Source: Welwitschia mirabilis
Taxonomy: Eukaryota > Gnetophyta > Gnetopsida > Welwitschiales
DNA: 64,000 nucleotides
Reading direction: 5' to 3'
NCBI GenBank assembly: GCA_051453625.1
Contig: JBOZIK010000001.1
Location: 226,558,041-226,622,040 of the forward strand
Part shown: positions 13,375-24,619 of the stretch, piece by piece
Layout: each line of letters opens with the position of its first letter
Numbering within the stretch: position 1 is the first letter of the stretch
Program-made: the position numbers and the translations under genes
Notes under the pieces: model-generated
Databases searched by the model: none
Told to the model about the DNA's origin: nothing
What the model saw: the letters and a program-made list of their open reading frames with translations, nothing else

Positions 13375-13379
13375 ATAAT
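13375..13379. repeat. Target-site duplication ATAAT, left copy (element C)
   Basis: The five bases before LTR 13380-14609 are ATAAT, identical to the five bases after the right LTR (22284-22288). This is the usual duplication length for plant LTR retrotransposons, and it marks the two LTRs as one insertion. Confidence 0.85.
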
Positions 13380-14108
13380 TATTGCTATGTAAATTAATAC
13401 AATCTTCAAGTTCTTGAGTAAATCCTATAAATCACAAATACTCACTGAAAAACACACACTAGTATAGATGAAAGATAACCCGAATGTTATAATCCCTTAA
13501 ATGTACTAGGCTAGAAGTTAGAGAATTGATTTTAACAAAGTATTTTTACTCTTTTATCTTTTTTAGTAACTGAAAATAAGAAATAATAAAAGTATAATGC
13601 AAAATGAATGATGATGAAATGCAAATGCATGAAATGCAAGTGGAATGTATCTATTTAAATTCCAATCCTTATATCATAAGAATTAATCCTTAGATCAATT
13701 AGGAAGAGCTATCACTTATTCCTAAATAATGTAAGATATATCAAGTTAAATATTAATAAATAAAAATATGGAAATAAAATAAAATGAAACAAAAATGCAG
13801 GATATAAACTAACAATGTAAACATTAACAAAGGTTGGTCTTGTAATTTATATAAACTATGAAGCTATCACAGAATCATAATCAAGTTAAACTATAAGGGA
13901 GGTTTACATAATAGAAGTCAAAAGAGTTCTTATATTAATCATGAATTTAAAATTCACTTACAAACAAGGTAGAATCATCTTAATGAAGGATATTCACCCC
14001 AACACTAGGAACACTTCTATCTGTAGCTATGGATGGACCTCCTATCCTTCAATCTCCCATCACAAGAATATCTAATATAAAGGATCAAATTGGAAGTAAA
14101 GGCAAGAG

Positions 14109-14121
14109 GGGTATTTATAGT
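14109..14121 (-). promoter_or_regulatory. TATA box of element C, 3' LTR
   Basis: The minus strand reads GACTATAAATACC, a strong plant TATA box. The same box is at 21847-21859 in the other LTR. Related boxes occur in the LTRs at 60488-60500, 62121-62134 and 62514-62526, all on the minus strand, which supports a conserved LTR promoter. Confidence 0.6.
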
Positions 14122-14153
14122 CTTTCATAAGTAGAACTCTAAACGTCAAAGAA

Positions 14154-14177
14154 NNNNNNNNNNNNNNNNNNNNNNNN
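14154..14177. other. Assembly gap (24 Ns)
   Basis: Undetermined bases within the 3' LTR of element C. The corresponding part of the other LTR, around 21885-21915, suggests only a short stretch is missing. Confidence 0.95.
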
Positions 14178-14609
14178 CACATGATTCCATTATAAAGATA
14201 ATTAATTTATATTTATACAAAATAGATGTTATACTGACTATCTTCTAGATGACTATAGGGATATTACTCTACAATAAGAGGTGACTCATTAACTTTTAGC
14301 CCTACAGTCGGCTCTATAGCCTTATTTCAGGTTCTCATCTATGTCATCTTGAATATTATCTGGATGACATAGGGAATAAAAGGCTTTTAAAGATTCCAAC
14401 TAAGAAAAATTAGCATCCTATATCATTATCTTATCCTTAAAGTGCTAAGAATCAAGATCTATCTAAAGTACCTGCAAATATTCCCAAAATTGCATGTTTC
14501 TATGATCATCTTCTTGACCCTTCATAATCATTATAATTTGATATAAACCTATCTAAATACCTTGTAAAAGTAATATTCCATCAAATACATATAATTTGGA
14601 ATTGAAACA

Positions 14610-14622
14610 TAGCCTCGTACTT
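14610..14622 (-). other. Polypurine tract of element C
   Basis: The minus strand reads AAGTACGAGGCTA immediately before the LTR start TGTTTC. The homologous tract at 63155-63167 is AAGTGAGGGGCTA before TGTTGC. This purine-rich site would prime plus-strand DNA synthesis. Confidence 0.65.
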
Positions 14623-15329
14623 AGCCTTGTCAGTCTCTAACAAAGTAAGCAATCAACTATACTTGTGAGTCAAATTGACTAAGATAAACAGTAACTAAGG
14701 AAATGAAAATTAAGTTTAGAAATTTGTATCATATAGAATCAAATATCAATAACTAGTAAATTTATGTATTACCTCTGTAAGATATGTGATAATGTTGTCA
14801 TCCTGATTATCGTCTGGATGATTATGTGGCTAACATGCTTAACAAATCAAAATGAAAGTTAAGTGCCTATAAACATGATTATCAGAAAAATCATCATATT
14901 GAAATCTTTTTTAACCTCTTACTTAAAACATTTAATACATACCAAGATAAAAATTGAATGTCATACAAAAATAGTCATACAATATAACCATGATAACTCA
15001 GAAAAATGATGATGTGTATGCATAATTAAAGGATTGATAACTCAAAAAGATGTATGTAAATCAATTAATAAGTTTTAAAGGATAATCTATAAGGATTAAA
15101 TATGATAAATAATCATAACATTACTCCTCTTACTCATGGTCTTTAAATCTCATAACTCATACCTATAAGAAGGTCCTATAATTATGCTACTATGACTTAC
15201 TAAATAATGTTCATGATGCTTATCCAAGTAATATGAAATCATAACCCAATTATAGTATCACATATATGTATAATGAAAGCTCAAAAATGATCCTTATAAT
15301 TAAAAATTTTTCCCAATATCTTATAAATA
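14623..15329 (-). other. 3' untranslated internal region of element C
   Basis: No coding frame is seen between the end of pol and the PPT. The part next to the PPT is homologous to 63168-63260, including a CTTGTCAGTC/CTTATCAGTC block. A well-formed copy of the TCATCCTGATTATCGTCTGGATGA motif lies near 14797-14822. It has no env-like ORF that I can recognise. Confidence 0.6.
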
Positions 15330-18300
15330 TCTTAAAAAGATGCCTTGACCCCTTCAATAAGTAAACTTGTAATTAAAAATAACCATTAAGATGTTATTTT
15401 TCTATAAGAAAATGACCTAGCCATTTAGAGGTTAGCTTGTTGTGTTAAAAATGACTTGAATATTATATTAAAAGGCTATTTAACCTTGTTCAAATTACTT
15501 ATGGGTTATCATTTTATCATATTTAAACTTGGCTTGAGCTTTATGAATGAGTTGACAATGTATAGCACATGTACATTTTTCATCTAAATGATCGAGTTAG
15601 GCTAATCAAGTCTAAATATTTTCATCTAAGTTCACAAGGTTAATTTAATGAATGGATCAATAAGAATTATAGCAAACATCAACTAGCAAGATGCAAGCCT
15701 TTTCATAAAAAAGTTCATAAGGTAGAAAACCTAGGGAGTTTCACCAAGTAGTAATGTAAGTCCAAAGAAAATCGTTAAGTTTAGAAGTATGAGTTTTCTT
15801 ATTGATAGAGACTAGTTTCTTTAGCATCTTTCTAATTTCCCTATTAGCATTTTTAACTTGGCCTTTAGTTTTTGGATGATAATAACATGCATTTCTATGT
15901 TCAATTCAAATGGATAAAAGAATTTTTCAAAAAAGGTAATTAATAAAATGAGTTTCTTGGTCACTAATGATGATTTTAGGGAAATCTAAACATTGAAAGA
16001 TATGAGTTCAGCTAAAATTGCAAATATTTGAGAATCATTTTTACCTGTAGGAATAACTTCAATCCACTTGGTAACATAATCAATGACCACTAAGATTTAG
16101 TTTTTATCATGAAACAGTGATTTGAAATGGCCTATAAATTTAATCCCCTAATAATTGAAAGGTTCACATTCAAGCATAGGTTTAATGGGCATGTCTTGAG
16201 AGTGAGTTAGACTACCATAACATTGATAAGCATCACATCTTCTAGCAAAGTCAAAAGAGTCCTTGAAAAGGGTAGACTAATAAAAACTAGAATGAAGAAT
16301 TTTTATTATTATCCTTTGGCTATTAAAGTATTCCTCACATACCCTACCATGGTAAAGGTTAAGGATATCTAGCTTTTTCCTTTCAAGCACACATTTAAAC
16401 ATGATTTTATCTTTGCATTGATGGTAAAGATGGGGTTCATTCCACTCATAATCACCAATCCTATGGAGAAAAGATATTTGTTGGTTATGATTCCAATCTA
16501 AGGTGTTTTCATGATAATAATGTAGTCCATAATATTAGCATACCAAGGAGCAGGATAAGTAGAGGAGATGACATAGAGTTTTTCAACAAAAAATAGTTGC
16601 TCATTAGGTAATGAATCATTTATTGGAGTTTTATCAAGAGAAAAAGAGAGGTAAAACAAGTTATTTGCAACATTATTATGTTTTCCAACTTTATTGATGA
16701 TGGTAAGATTACATTCTTACATAAAAAGGATCTAGCTAATAAGTCTAGCACTAGAATATTTCTTAGTCATAAAGTAACATATGGCTACATGATTTGTATA
16801 AAAATTTATATGAAAACTAATAAGATAGTATCTAAGATGGTCAAGGTAGAAGATGATGACATGCATTTCCTTTTTTATGGTAGTTTAGTTGGATTGGACC
16901 TTAGACAAAGTTTTACTAAGGTAAGATATGACTTTAAGATAAATTTCACATTTTTGACTAAGAACCCCACCCACAGCAATGTTGCTAGTGTTACACAAAG
17001 GTTCAAAATATCTAGTCCAATCGGGACCCATTACAATAGGTTTAGAATAAATTTTATTCTTAAGTATTTCAAAAAGTGAAGGGGTTTAAAAATCCTAACA
17101 TAATATTAAATGAAATAGTAATAGAATCTAGCATAATTAAGGAAAGATCTAACTTGTTTGAAATTAGTTGGAGGCCTAAGGTTTTTAATGATACCAAATT
17201 TTATAAGATCCATCCTAATTTCCTCACTAAAAATTTATAACCTAAAACAATTCCATTGTTAATAAGGAAGAAATGCTTTTCCCAACTCAAGTGTAGATCA
17301 TCTCTATACATCGATCTAAGACTTTCTCTAATATTTTCATGATTTGTTCAAAATTTTCATTAAGATTGAGAAGTCATCCATGAAGATTTTAATAGATTCC
17401 TTAAAAGGCATTTTTCTAAAGGAAAATGTTGCAAAGGGAGAGGTAAAGGTTATTTTTAGTTAGCCCTCACTAGCTATGCAAACTTGATTATAGCCATTAT
17501 ACCCATTAAAAAAAACAATATTAAGTATGACCTTGGATTCTATTAAGAACTTAATTAAGAAAGAGTAATAAGTAATGATATTTCTTAGTGACCTCATTAA
17601 TTTCTCTAAAGTCAATGCACATTATTCATTTTCCATCTTTTCTAAAAACTACCATCAATGGAATAACCCACTCACTATTAGATATAGTATAGATAATCCT
17701 GACATTCATAAGTTTAATAATTTCATCTTTGACTACTCTCTTGAGGGTTGGGTTAAGCCTTCATTACAGTTACCTAACTAATTTAGCATTATCTTTAAGG
17801 TAGACTTTTATTGAACTATGAAAGAAGGAATGATATCTAAGTCTTTGTGAGTCTAGGTAAAAGCATTTTTCTTAGAAGTTAAAAATGATACTAAGTTGGA
17901 TTCTTATTGAGGAGTAATAAAGTCACTTATTACTAAAGGTCATTAGAAAGAAAATTTATTTCATACCTTTAGGTAATTTTTTTAGTTCTAAGTTATATTT
18001 TTTAATTTTTTTTTACTGAATTACCATTAGTGACTATCATCCTGGACTATCATCTAAACAACTGCAGTGGACAAAACCCTTAAAAAAGGCTTTTTATTAA
18101 GTAAACATATTGGACTTCTTCCTGGTTTAAAATTTCCTTATCCTCATGATCAAGAGAGTATATTTTAGTCAGGCCATCATATAAGATTAACTCATGTAGC
18201 ATTATCAATCACTCATTAATTGGATAATGTTATAAAGATAAAGTTGGTTTAAGTTCTTCTTCTAAGTTGTACTCATCTCCTCTTTGTTTTTCAGTAGAAC

Positions 18301-18715
18301 CAAAAAATATAATGGTAAAATTATTATTACTTATATGACATTACATCTTTCCATTTTATGTGTTAATGATACATTATGTAGTTGCATAAAAGGATCTTCT
18401 TAGAAGTAGTAAATAACCTCTATCATGTTTAACTTTAATGATAACCCCATTTATGAAATAAAAGGCTTCTTCTATCTAAACCACTAAGTCTTTGATGATT
18501 TCTAAGGGTTTTGTAATTGAAGTATTAGCCAATTCTAAGATGATACATGTAGGCTCCACTCTATTTTCTAATCCAAGTACTTTACATATATGAAGAGGCA
18601 TGACGTGTACACTTATTTTTATGTCAATTAAGGATTTTCTAATTCTTTTATTTCCTTTGAAAGTAACACTCATTGTTGCTTCCCCAGAGTCTTTGAATAA
18701 AGAACACTTTTTCAT
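15330..18715 (-). pseudogene. pol of element C: protease - RT - RNase H - integrase
   Basis: Protease is at 18476-18715, a 79-codon open frame with NKRIRKSLIDIKISVHVMPL. The catalytic Asp is kept, but the family 'DLGAS' reads DIKIS, losing the Gly. RT is at about 17080-17800: VFFNGYNGYNQV near 17475-17510, ITFTSPFATFSFRKMPF near 17410-17455, and an intact FMDDF at 17370-17384. RNase H is at about 16620-17050, with ISYLSKTLSKVQSN, TTIKKEMHVIIFYLDHLRYYL, and LARL-type 'ARLISQILFMQE'. Integrase is at about 15330-16600, with FARRCDAYQCYGSL near 16206-16248 (one zinc Cys is Tyr) and ILVVIDYVTKWIEVIPTGKND near 16040-16110. Scattered stops and frameshifts disable it. Between MPF and FMDD only six residues remain where copy B has 27, so RT has an internal in-frame deletion. 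The 133-codon plus-strand frame at 16678-17079 is its shadow. Confidence 0.9.
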
Positions 18716-18989
18716 GACTAAGTTGGAAATATATTAAGTAAGGAAGACCTTACTAGGAATGGTACATTTTTGTTTTCTTCTAACTAGGTATTTCTACAAC
18801 TTAGCATATTTAGGATTTTCTTACAAGAGTTTTCAAAAAGGTAAGTTGATATTTACCTCTTGCATCAAGGATTTTAATTGTTCTCATAAATAGATTTTCT
18901 ATTTAACTTATCAAGTCAAGGAATAGACGTTTTCTTTTCTTTGTTTCCTCATGAATAATTTTGTGTTATAGGCTTATCATTTCACATTA

Positions 18990-20345
18990 AAGAAAAGTTA
19001 TATGTGTTTGAAATTTATACATCATCTTATTCCTTATTTCTTTCATTATTTTTGAAATTTTAATCTTTATGAGTAGGAGGTGATGTATCATTTACACTTA
19101 AAGTTACTACCTTTAAATATTTTTTGACTTCATTTGGATTGGATAAAGGTTGAGATGAAAGAGATTCTTGTTTTTATTGATTAACTAACTTTATTTGTTA
19201 AAGCATGCTTACTAATTTTTCAATATTATTATTGGTCTTTTCTTGTATCCTTTTCAATTCTTCTATGAAATCTCTAAGTGGATCACTTTGATTTGGTTGA
19301 AGATTTTAGGTGTTTGATTTAAAATTAAAGTTATTTGATTTAAAGTTTGAATTCTTAAATCTATTCTTAAAAGGTTTTAAATTTAATTGTTCACTCAATC
19401 TTTGTTGAAACTGTGGTTGACTTTTAAAGTTGGAAGACCTTTGATTAAAAGTACATACTTCCTCAAACATTCTTTCCTTACAAATTGGTAACAAAGGGTA
19501 TTCTTTAATTGGATGATCTTTGTATTCACATATATCACATGTTAAAATTGTATTTTCCTCTTTTACTACCTTTGCATCAACTATTATTTAAGTGTGCTTC
19601 TATAAAGTGGTAGTAAAAACCTTAATCATATTGGTTGAATCACCTTTGTCTTCCTCCTTATTATGTTTTACTTCCTTTAAGTCTTTTATAATTTTGCCTA
19701 TAGTTTAGTTTTATTTATAATTTGGTTTTGGCCAAGTTTGACTTATTTAAACTAGATCTTCCAACAAGTTTCATGCATTAAAGTTCATTAAGTTTCCACC
19801 ACAAGAAAGTCTATAAGTTTCTTAGTTTGATTAGTCATCTCGTTGTAGAAATAATCTATCACTTCCTTTTTATAAAATTCATCAATAGAGTTGGAATGAA
19901 TAGCTACAATGAACCAATCCTATGTTGTTAAATAATCTTCTTAAGTTTGTTGTTAAAATTTTATAACTTCCTTTCTTTTTTTCCTCATGGTACTTTCACT
20001 CAAAAATCTTTGTACTTAACTCCATGATTTAAGACTCTTGTATAGAATAGTTCTAAGCTAAAGTTTTGCTTTTTCTCTAAGTATGATAGGAAATATAATC
20101 ATCTAAGTACAACCACTAATATGTTTCTTCCCATTTCTTAAGATAAGAACAAGTTACTTAATGTCATATAGATGTTGAAAAGGGTCCTCTTTAGGTTTCC
20201 TCAAAAATGTTGAATATGTACTTAAATTTATTAATTCTACATCATTTCTAGAAGGTAAACTAAAAGTATTTTAAATTTCATATTTTCTACTAGCAATTAA
20301 ATCTCTAAGAATAGCATTTGTATTCAAAGTAGAAGTTCTTATCAT
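18990..20345 (-). pseudogene. gag of element C
   Basis: A long, fairly well-kept gag on the minus strand. A plausible start is the Met at 20343-20345 (MIRTSTLNTNAILRDLIASR). The capsid region reads KPKEDPFQHLYDIK, then EKAKLxLRTILYKSLKSWS, then EVIDYFYNEMTNQTKKLID, the classic plant Retrotrans_gag layout. A zinc knuckle lies at 19498-19539 (CDICEYKDHPIKEY), spaced C-x2-C-x4-H-x4, with the last Cys changed to Tyr as in element B. The 62-codon open frame at 19306-19494 continues the nucleocapsid tail, rich in Asn, Phe and Gln. After it comes an IEELKRIQEKTNNNIEKLV-like coiled segment. About ten stops interrupt the gene. It lies directly upstream of protease. Confidence 0.85.
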
Positions 20346-21089
20346 GATTAGTGTACTAGATGAAATGACTTATTTTTATTTTTTAGATGACTTTATTATA
20401 AATGAAAATGAAATAACATGATCTGCTTCTATGCTATTATTTTCATTGTTTTCTTTGGAAAGATTTAACTCTTAAATAATGAAGGCAAAACAATCTTCTT
20501 CTTTAACTCTTGAAATTTATATACCTGGGTTATGCATACTTGGATTTCACATGAAGTTGGATAATCCTTTTCTAATGTTTTCCTCGATCAAGTTTGACTC
20601 TCTCTGATATTTTATCTTTTATGATAATTCATCATGCCCCTACATGCTTAGATCAAAAACATAATGGTTGTCATCCTAATGTCATCCAAATAAGATAATA
20701 AATGACCAGCAGATATATGTTCTAGAAAATAGAAAAACAAGACTGTGGAAAGGAAAATAAAAACTAAAGTAAGACTACTAATAATCATCCACCTAGTCAT
20801 CTAGATGATAAATTGAATTATTTATTCTTTATTATGGTATCAAAAATTAAATAATTTTATTACTTAAATTACAAAAAGATGTGAAATGTAGACCATTATC
20901 CACCTAGTCATGGGAATGACAGAGAGGAAGACAGGGCTTATTAACACTACTAAAATCAAAAATTATAGAAAAAATAAACCTACAAAAATAAGAATAGAAA
21001 TGTAGTAATATTTCAAATAAGTAACTTAAACCTAAGCTCAAGATACTTATCTGGATAGTTATGATCCTCCAGCTTCTTATGACCTTCCA
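20346..21089 (-). other. 5' leader of element C
   Basis: Noncoding region between the PBS and gag. It has several copies of the TCATC/GGATGA-type motif near 20668-20690, 20783-20810 and 20892-20920, so the motif is not confined to the LTRs. I see no small ORF with family resemblance; a 66-codon frame at 20904-21104 runs across the PBS and is likely fortuitous. Confidence 0.55.
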
Positions 21090-21103
21090 CATCAATAGCA
21101 TCA
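21090..21103 (-). other. Primer-binding site of element C, tRNA-Asp type
   Basis: The minus strand reads TGATGCTATTGATG, three bases inside the 5' LTR. Compared with the tRNA-Asp complement TGGCGCCGTTGCCG used by Athila elements, it matches at 8 of 14 positions, and all but one of the differences are transitions (G to A or C to T). This fits a decayed PBS and the assignment of the family. Confidence 0.6.
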
Positions 21104-21106
21104 AAA

Positions 21107-22283
21107 TGTTGCTATGTAAATTTGTATAATATTCAAGTCCTTAAGTAGATCCTATAAATCACAAATTCTTCATAAAAGCAAATACTAGTATATATGAGAG
21201 TTATCCAAATATTATAATCCATTGAAGGCACTAAGCTCGAAGTTAGAGAACTAATTTTAATAAAGTATTTTTAGTCTTTTCATTTTTTGGTAATTGAAAA
21301 TAAGAAACAATGGAAAGGTAATGCAAGATGAATGATGATGAAATGCAAATGGATGAAATGTAAGTGTAATGTGTCTATTTTAATTCCAATCCTTCTATTA
21401 TAAGAATTAGCCCTTATAACTTAAATCAATTAGGAAGAGCTATTACTTATCTCTAATTAACGTAAGCTATAAGATATATCAAACAGAATATAAATAAATG
21501 CAAATATGGAAATGAAATAAAATGAAATGCAATGCGAGATCTAAATTAATAATGTTAACCTTAACAAAGATTGCTCTTATGATTTAGATAAACTATGAAG
21601 TTATCATATAATCATGATTAACTTAAAGCATAAGGAAGGTTCATATAATAGAAGTGAAAAGAGTTCTTGTATTAATCATGAATTAACATTCATTTATAAA
21701 CAAAATGGTAATACCTCAATGAAGGATTCTTAATTCAACACTAAGAAAAACTTATCTCTATAGCTATATATGGATCTCCTATCCTTTAATCTCCCATCAC
21801 AAGAATATATGATATAAAAGATGAAATTAGAAGTGAAGGGAAGAGGGGTATTTATAGTTTTCTAAAAGAAAAACCCTAGAAGTTGGAGAAGAAACCCTAA
21901 AAACTCATAAGGACCACATGACCCCATTACAGAGATAATTTATTTCTATTCATACAAAATAGATGTCATCCTAACTATTATCTAGACAATTATATGAAAA
22001 ATACCTTATAATCAGAGGTGAGTCATTAGCTTTCAGTCCCATAGTCTGCCTTATAGTTTTAGTCTAATTTAGCATCTATGTCATCTTGAATGTCATCTGG
22101 ATGACATAAGGGATGATAATCTTCCAACTAAGAGAAATTAACATCCTCCATCCTTGTTTACATGTTTCTATGACCATCTCCTTAATTCTTCACAATCATT
22201 AGAATTCCATATAAACTTGTTTAAATGTCCTACAAAAGTACTCAAAATACAACATCAAATACACACAATTTGGCATCACAACA
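21107..22283 (-). repeat. 5' LTR of element C
   Basis: 1177 bp, bounded by TGTTG...CAACA in inverted orientation. It is homologous to 13380-14609, with shared blocks such as CTATAAATCACAAAT and GTATTTTTA. A TATA box is at 21847-21859, and TCATC/GGATGA motif copies are at about 21965-21990 and 22080-22106. PBS on its left and ATAAT on its right fix both ends. Confidence 0.85.
21847..21859 (-). promoter_or_regulatory. TATA box of element C, 5' LTR
   Basis: The minus strand reads AACTATAAATACC. Transcription would run leftward through R-U5 into gag. The same position in the other LTR carries the same box. Confidence 0.6.
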
Positions 22284-22288
22284 ATAAT
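22284..22288. repeat. Target-site duplication ATAAT, right copy (element C)
   Basis: ATAAT directly follows the CA end of the 22283 LTR and equals 13375-13379. Confidence 0.85.
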
Positions 22289-22408
22289 TAATATTAATAA
22301 GAGGTAATTCCTAATCTAATATTGATGCAAATTACTTTTTCTATTAATAAAGGAAGAAAATTGAACTAATTTTGCTTCATGTGTCCATCCTACTCATGCA
22401 ATATTTAA

Positions 22409-22446
22409 AAAATAAATAAATAAAAAATAAATAAATAAAAATAAAA
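22409..22446 (+). repeat. (ATAA)n-type microsatellite
   Basis: An interrupted run of ATAAATAAATAA units, about 38 bases long. Confidence 0.8.
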
Positions 22447-24506
22447 GCATTTTATGCCATCAATCAAGGATAAAGATATCTATCAAACAATGCAATCTCT
22501 ATTTTGGGAAATGTAGACTATGATTTTATATCAAAATTTAAGAATGTACTTCATCATGTCTAGCTCAGAGATGATTTTAATGTTCTTATCTGAGTGACTT
22601 TAAGAAATAATAAAATAATGAAACAAATACATGAATTATGAATTTACATTATTAGTTTGGAAATATCATTACTTATTTTTATTATCATAATCTTAAGAAG
22701 TTTTATCATTTTCCTTACATTGGTTTTACAAATCAAAAAAACAGGCTCTTATTTTCTTAGTACAAATGGAATATGAATATTAGTCTTTTCATTTTATCAT
22801 TCTATTTACTTATGTCCATCTCAACTGATAACTCCATTATCATAACCTCTTTAACTAAGTTAAATTCATCACCTAGTAGTAATTCATACCATACTTACTT
22901 CTAACTTTGATACTACACTAATATAAGTAAGTATGACAGATGTTGTAGTTTTGGTTTTTCAAATTTAATCTTCCATCTTTGACTATGAAAATAATAATAA
23001 CATGGTTTATACTAAGTTATGAAGACACCTCCTTATGAATTCACAAGAATACTTTATGGTATTAATTTTATTAAAACAAAATCGAATCATTTCTAATGTG
23101 ATAACTCAAGTTATTTATAACTTAAATTCTCACTTAGTATAAGTCTAACAAATGCATTGCATGCCTACCACTTTGCACATTTTCTTATAATCACTCTTCA
23201 CCATCATGTATTTGGCATTTTATATGCTTATTTTAACCAACATTATACAACTTTATATGCTTCAAAATTTCCAAAATTGATGTTAATAATGGTAATAATT
23301 CATTTACAACACTTACTCTATTCTTTTAGATGACTTTCTTAGAAATTCTGGAGTTAGTTCTATTTCAAAGGAAGGGTAATACATATAAATCATAATCATA
23401 TGTCAGTAATTGTTTCAGTGACATAGGGTTTATTATTTTATAATTCTTTATTTTATTTTAATTCTATAATAAATAGATCCTAATTTATTATTTGTTTTAC
23501 AGTCTGTAAACTATGGAATAGAATAGGGCATCAATTTATCACTTAATAGTACTTGTCTATTAGTTATAGGAATCAATTGACGTGTAGATCCATAGGGTAT
23601 CAATTTATTAATTAATATTCTTGGATTGTTTTTTTGACTCATTTCTTTTTAATTTAATTTTTAAGAATATTTATTCTTTTGGTAAATTTATCAAAATATA
23701 TTTGTGTAGGAAAAATATACCAATTATATTCAAGGCTCTCTTTAATTTTTTTTTAAAATTAAGGGCTAGAAATATTTTTTTATGTGAGATAATATCTCTT
23801 TTTTAATGTTAAACTAGAGTTTTAAAAATTTCAACTAATTTAAGTCTAGTTGTTTTATGTTTAGGGAAATCCCAAGTAGAAGCTACTTCAATAAGCCCTT
23901 CAACTCTTCTAATACTTACTAAAAAAATACCTCCAGTTGTATTTATGATATTTTAACCTCAGAAGCTAGAAGCTAAGAATATTTTTTTCTAAGTTGGTTA
24001 CAAAAGCTTAAGAATCTTTCTCAAGTTTGAAATACAATGTCAAGGGTACCTTGCATAACCCTACCCCTATATCCAAAAAAATTTAAGAAAAGAAGCAAAT
24101 AAGAGCCACCTAGTCTCAACATTCAACATGTGAAAAGGGTTAAAATAAGTAAAGAAGAAAATAAAAATTGGATTTTAGTAATATAGTAGATAACGTTTTA
24201 TAAGCCAAGCAAAGAAAGGCAACTAAAGAAAGAAAGGCATTAAATAAAGAAAAGCACAAGGCAGAAGTAATCGATGTTACATAAAACAAAGAAGTTTCCT
24301 CTTTTAAAATGTAAGGTCTACTTCCAAATGTAATAAAAAACATCAAGATCCCAAAAATAAGTAAGTAGCAAGGAATTCTAAAAAAGGGAAAAAGTCCAAG
24401 AATGTTAAGCTATGGGTTCAGTAAGTTTAATCTACTATTAATCTAGATTAGAGGTTAGTTAAATGTCAAAAAAATTGATTTCAATCGATGGAGGTCAGCT
24501 AGACAT

Positions 24507-24527
24507 AAAAAAAAAAAAAAAAAAAAA
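24507..24527 (+). repeat. Poly-A tract
   Basis: 21 consecutive A bases. It could be the tail of an old LINE/SINE insertion on the plus strand, or simple slippage; nothing upstream decides this. Confidence 0.75.
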
Positions 24528-24619
24528 TCTAGTTTCAATATATAAAACTATTATCAAGGATTTAATGCTCTCTACTAAAGACATCAAAAAGGTAAACTTT
24601 GAAGCTAGCAATCATAATT

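Larger units (their letters stand above)
8021..13379 (+). mobile_element. Athila-like Ty3/gypsy retrotransposon B (gag-pol part), interrupted by element C
   Basis: Forward-strand gag, protease, RT, RNase H and integrase appear in the order typical of Ty3/gypsy. The FMD(D) RT box, the GHFNGKKLA-like integrase finger and the 'LKKYH' pol end point to the Athila/Cyclops branch of plant gypsy elements. All domains carry stops and frameshifts, so the copy is dead. No 5' LTR or PBS was found on the left, where fragment H adjoins. On the right it is cut at 13379 by the reverse-strand element C, whose insertion duplicated ATAAT. The sequence therefore resumes at 22284 or 22289, and the third ORF at 24620-25560 may belong to B. 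That continuation is inference. Confidence 0.75.
13380..14609 (-). repeat. 3' LTR of element C
   Basis: This aligns along its length with 21107-22283. It starts TATTGCTATGTAAAT where the other LTR starts TGTTGCTATGTAAAT, so the terminal TG has become TA, a transition. It ends GAAACA at 14609, which on the minus strand is the TGTTTC start. It contains a sequencing gap of 24 Ns at 14154-14177, a TATA-like box at 14109-14121 and at least two copies of the TCATC/GGATGA motif. Next to it on the right is the polypurine tract. Confidence 0.85.
13380..22283 (-). mobile_element. Structurally complete Athila-like Ty3/gypsy element C, inserted in reverse next to B
   Basis: An 8.9-kb element in minus orientation. 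From its own 5' end it comprises: 5' LTR 21107-22283, PBS 21090-21103, leader, gag 18990-20345, pol 15330-18715, a 3' untranslated stretch, PPT 14610-14622, and 3' LTR 13380-14609. The flanks carry ATAAT on both sides. The LTRs are clearly homologous but differ at more than one base in ten over the part I aligned by eye, so the insertion is old. C separates B's integrase from whatever followed it, so C is younger than B. Every ORF has stops, so it could not move by itself now. Confidence 0.85.
22289..24619. other. AT-rich region, probably continuation of B beyond C
   Basis: No domain recognised on either strand. It contains an (ATAA)n-type simple repeat at about 22409-22446 and a 21-base A tract at 24507-24527. 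Because C split an existing sequence, this stretch must have been contiguous with 13379 before insertion, so it may be the region between pol and the third ORF of B. Open frames at 23621-23806 and 24140-24346 are low-complexity and unconvincing. Confidence 0.45.

Noticed and set aside
16678-17079. Longest open frame of the window, 133 codons on the plus strand
   Set aside because: It lies antisense to the RNase H/integrase part of element C, whose minus-strand translation shows clear family motifs. It is a shadow.
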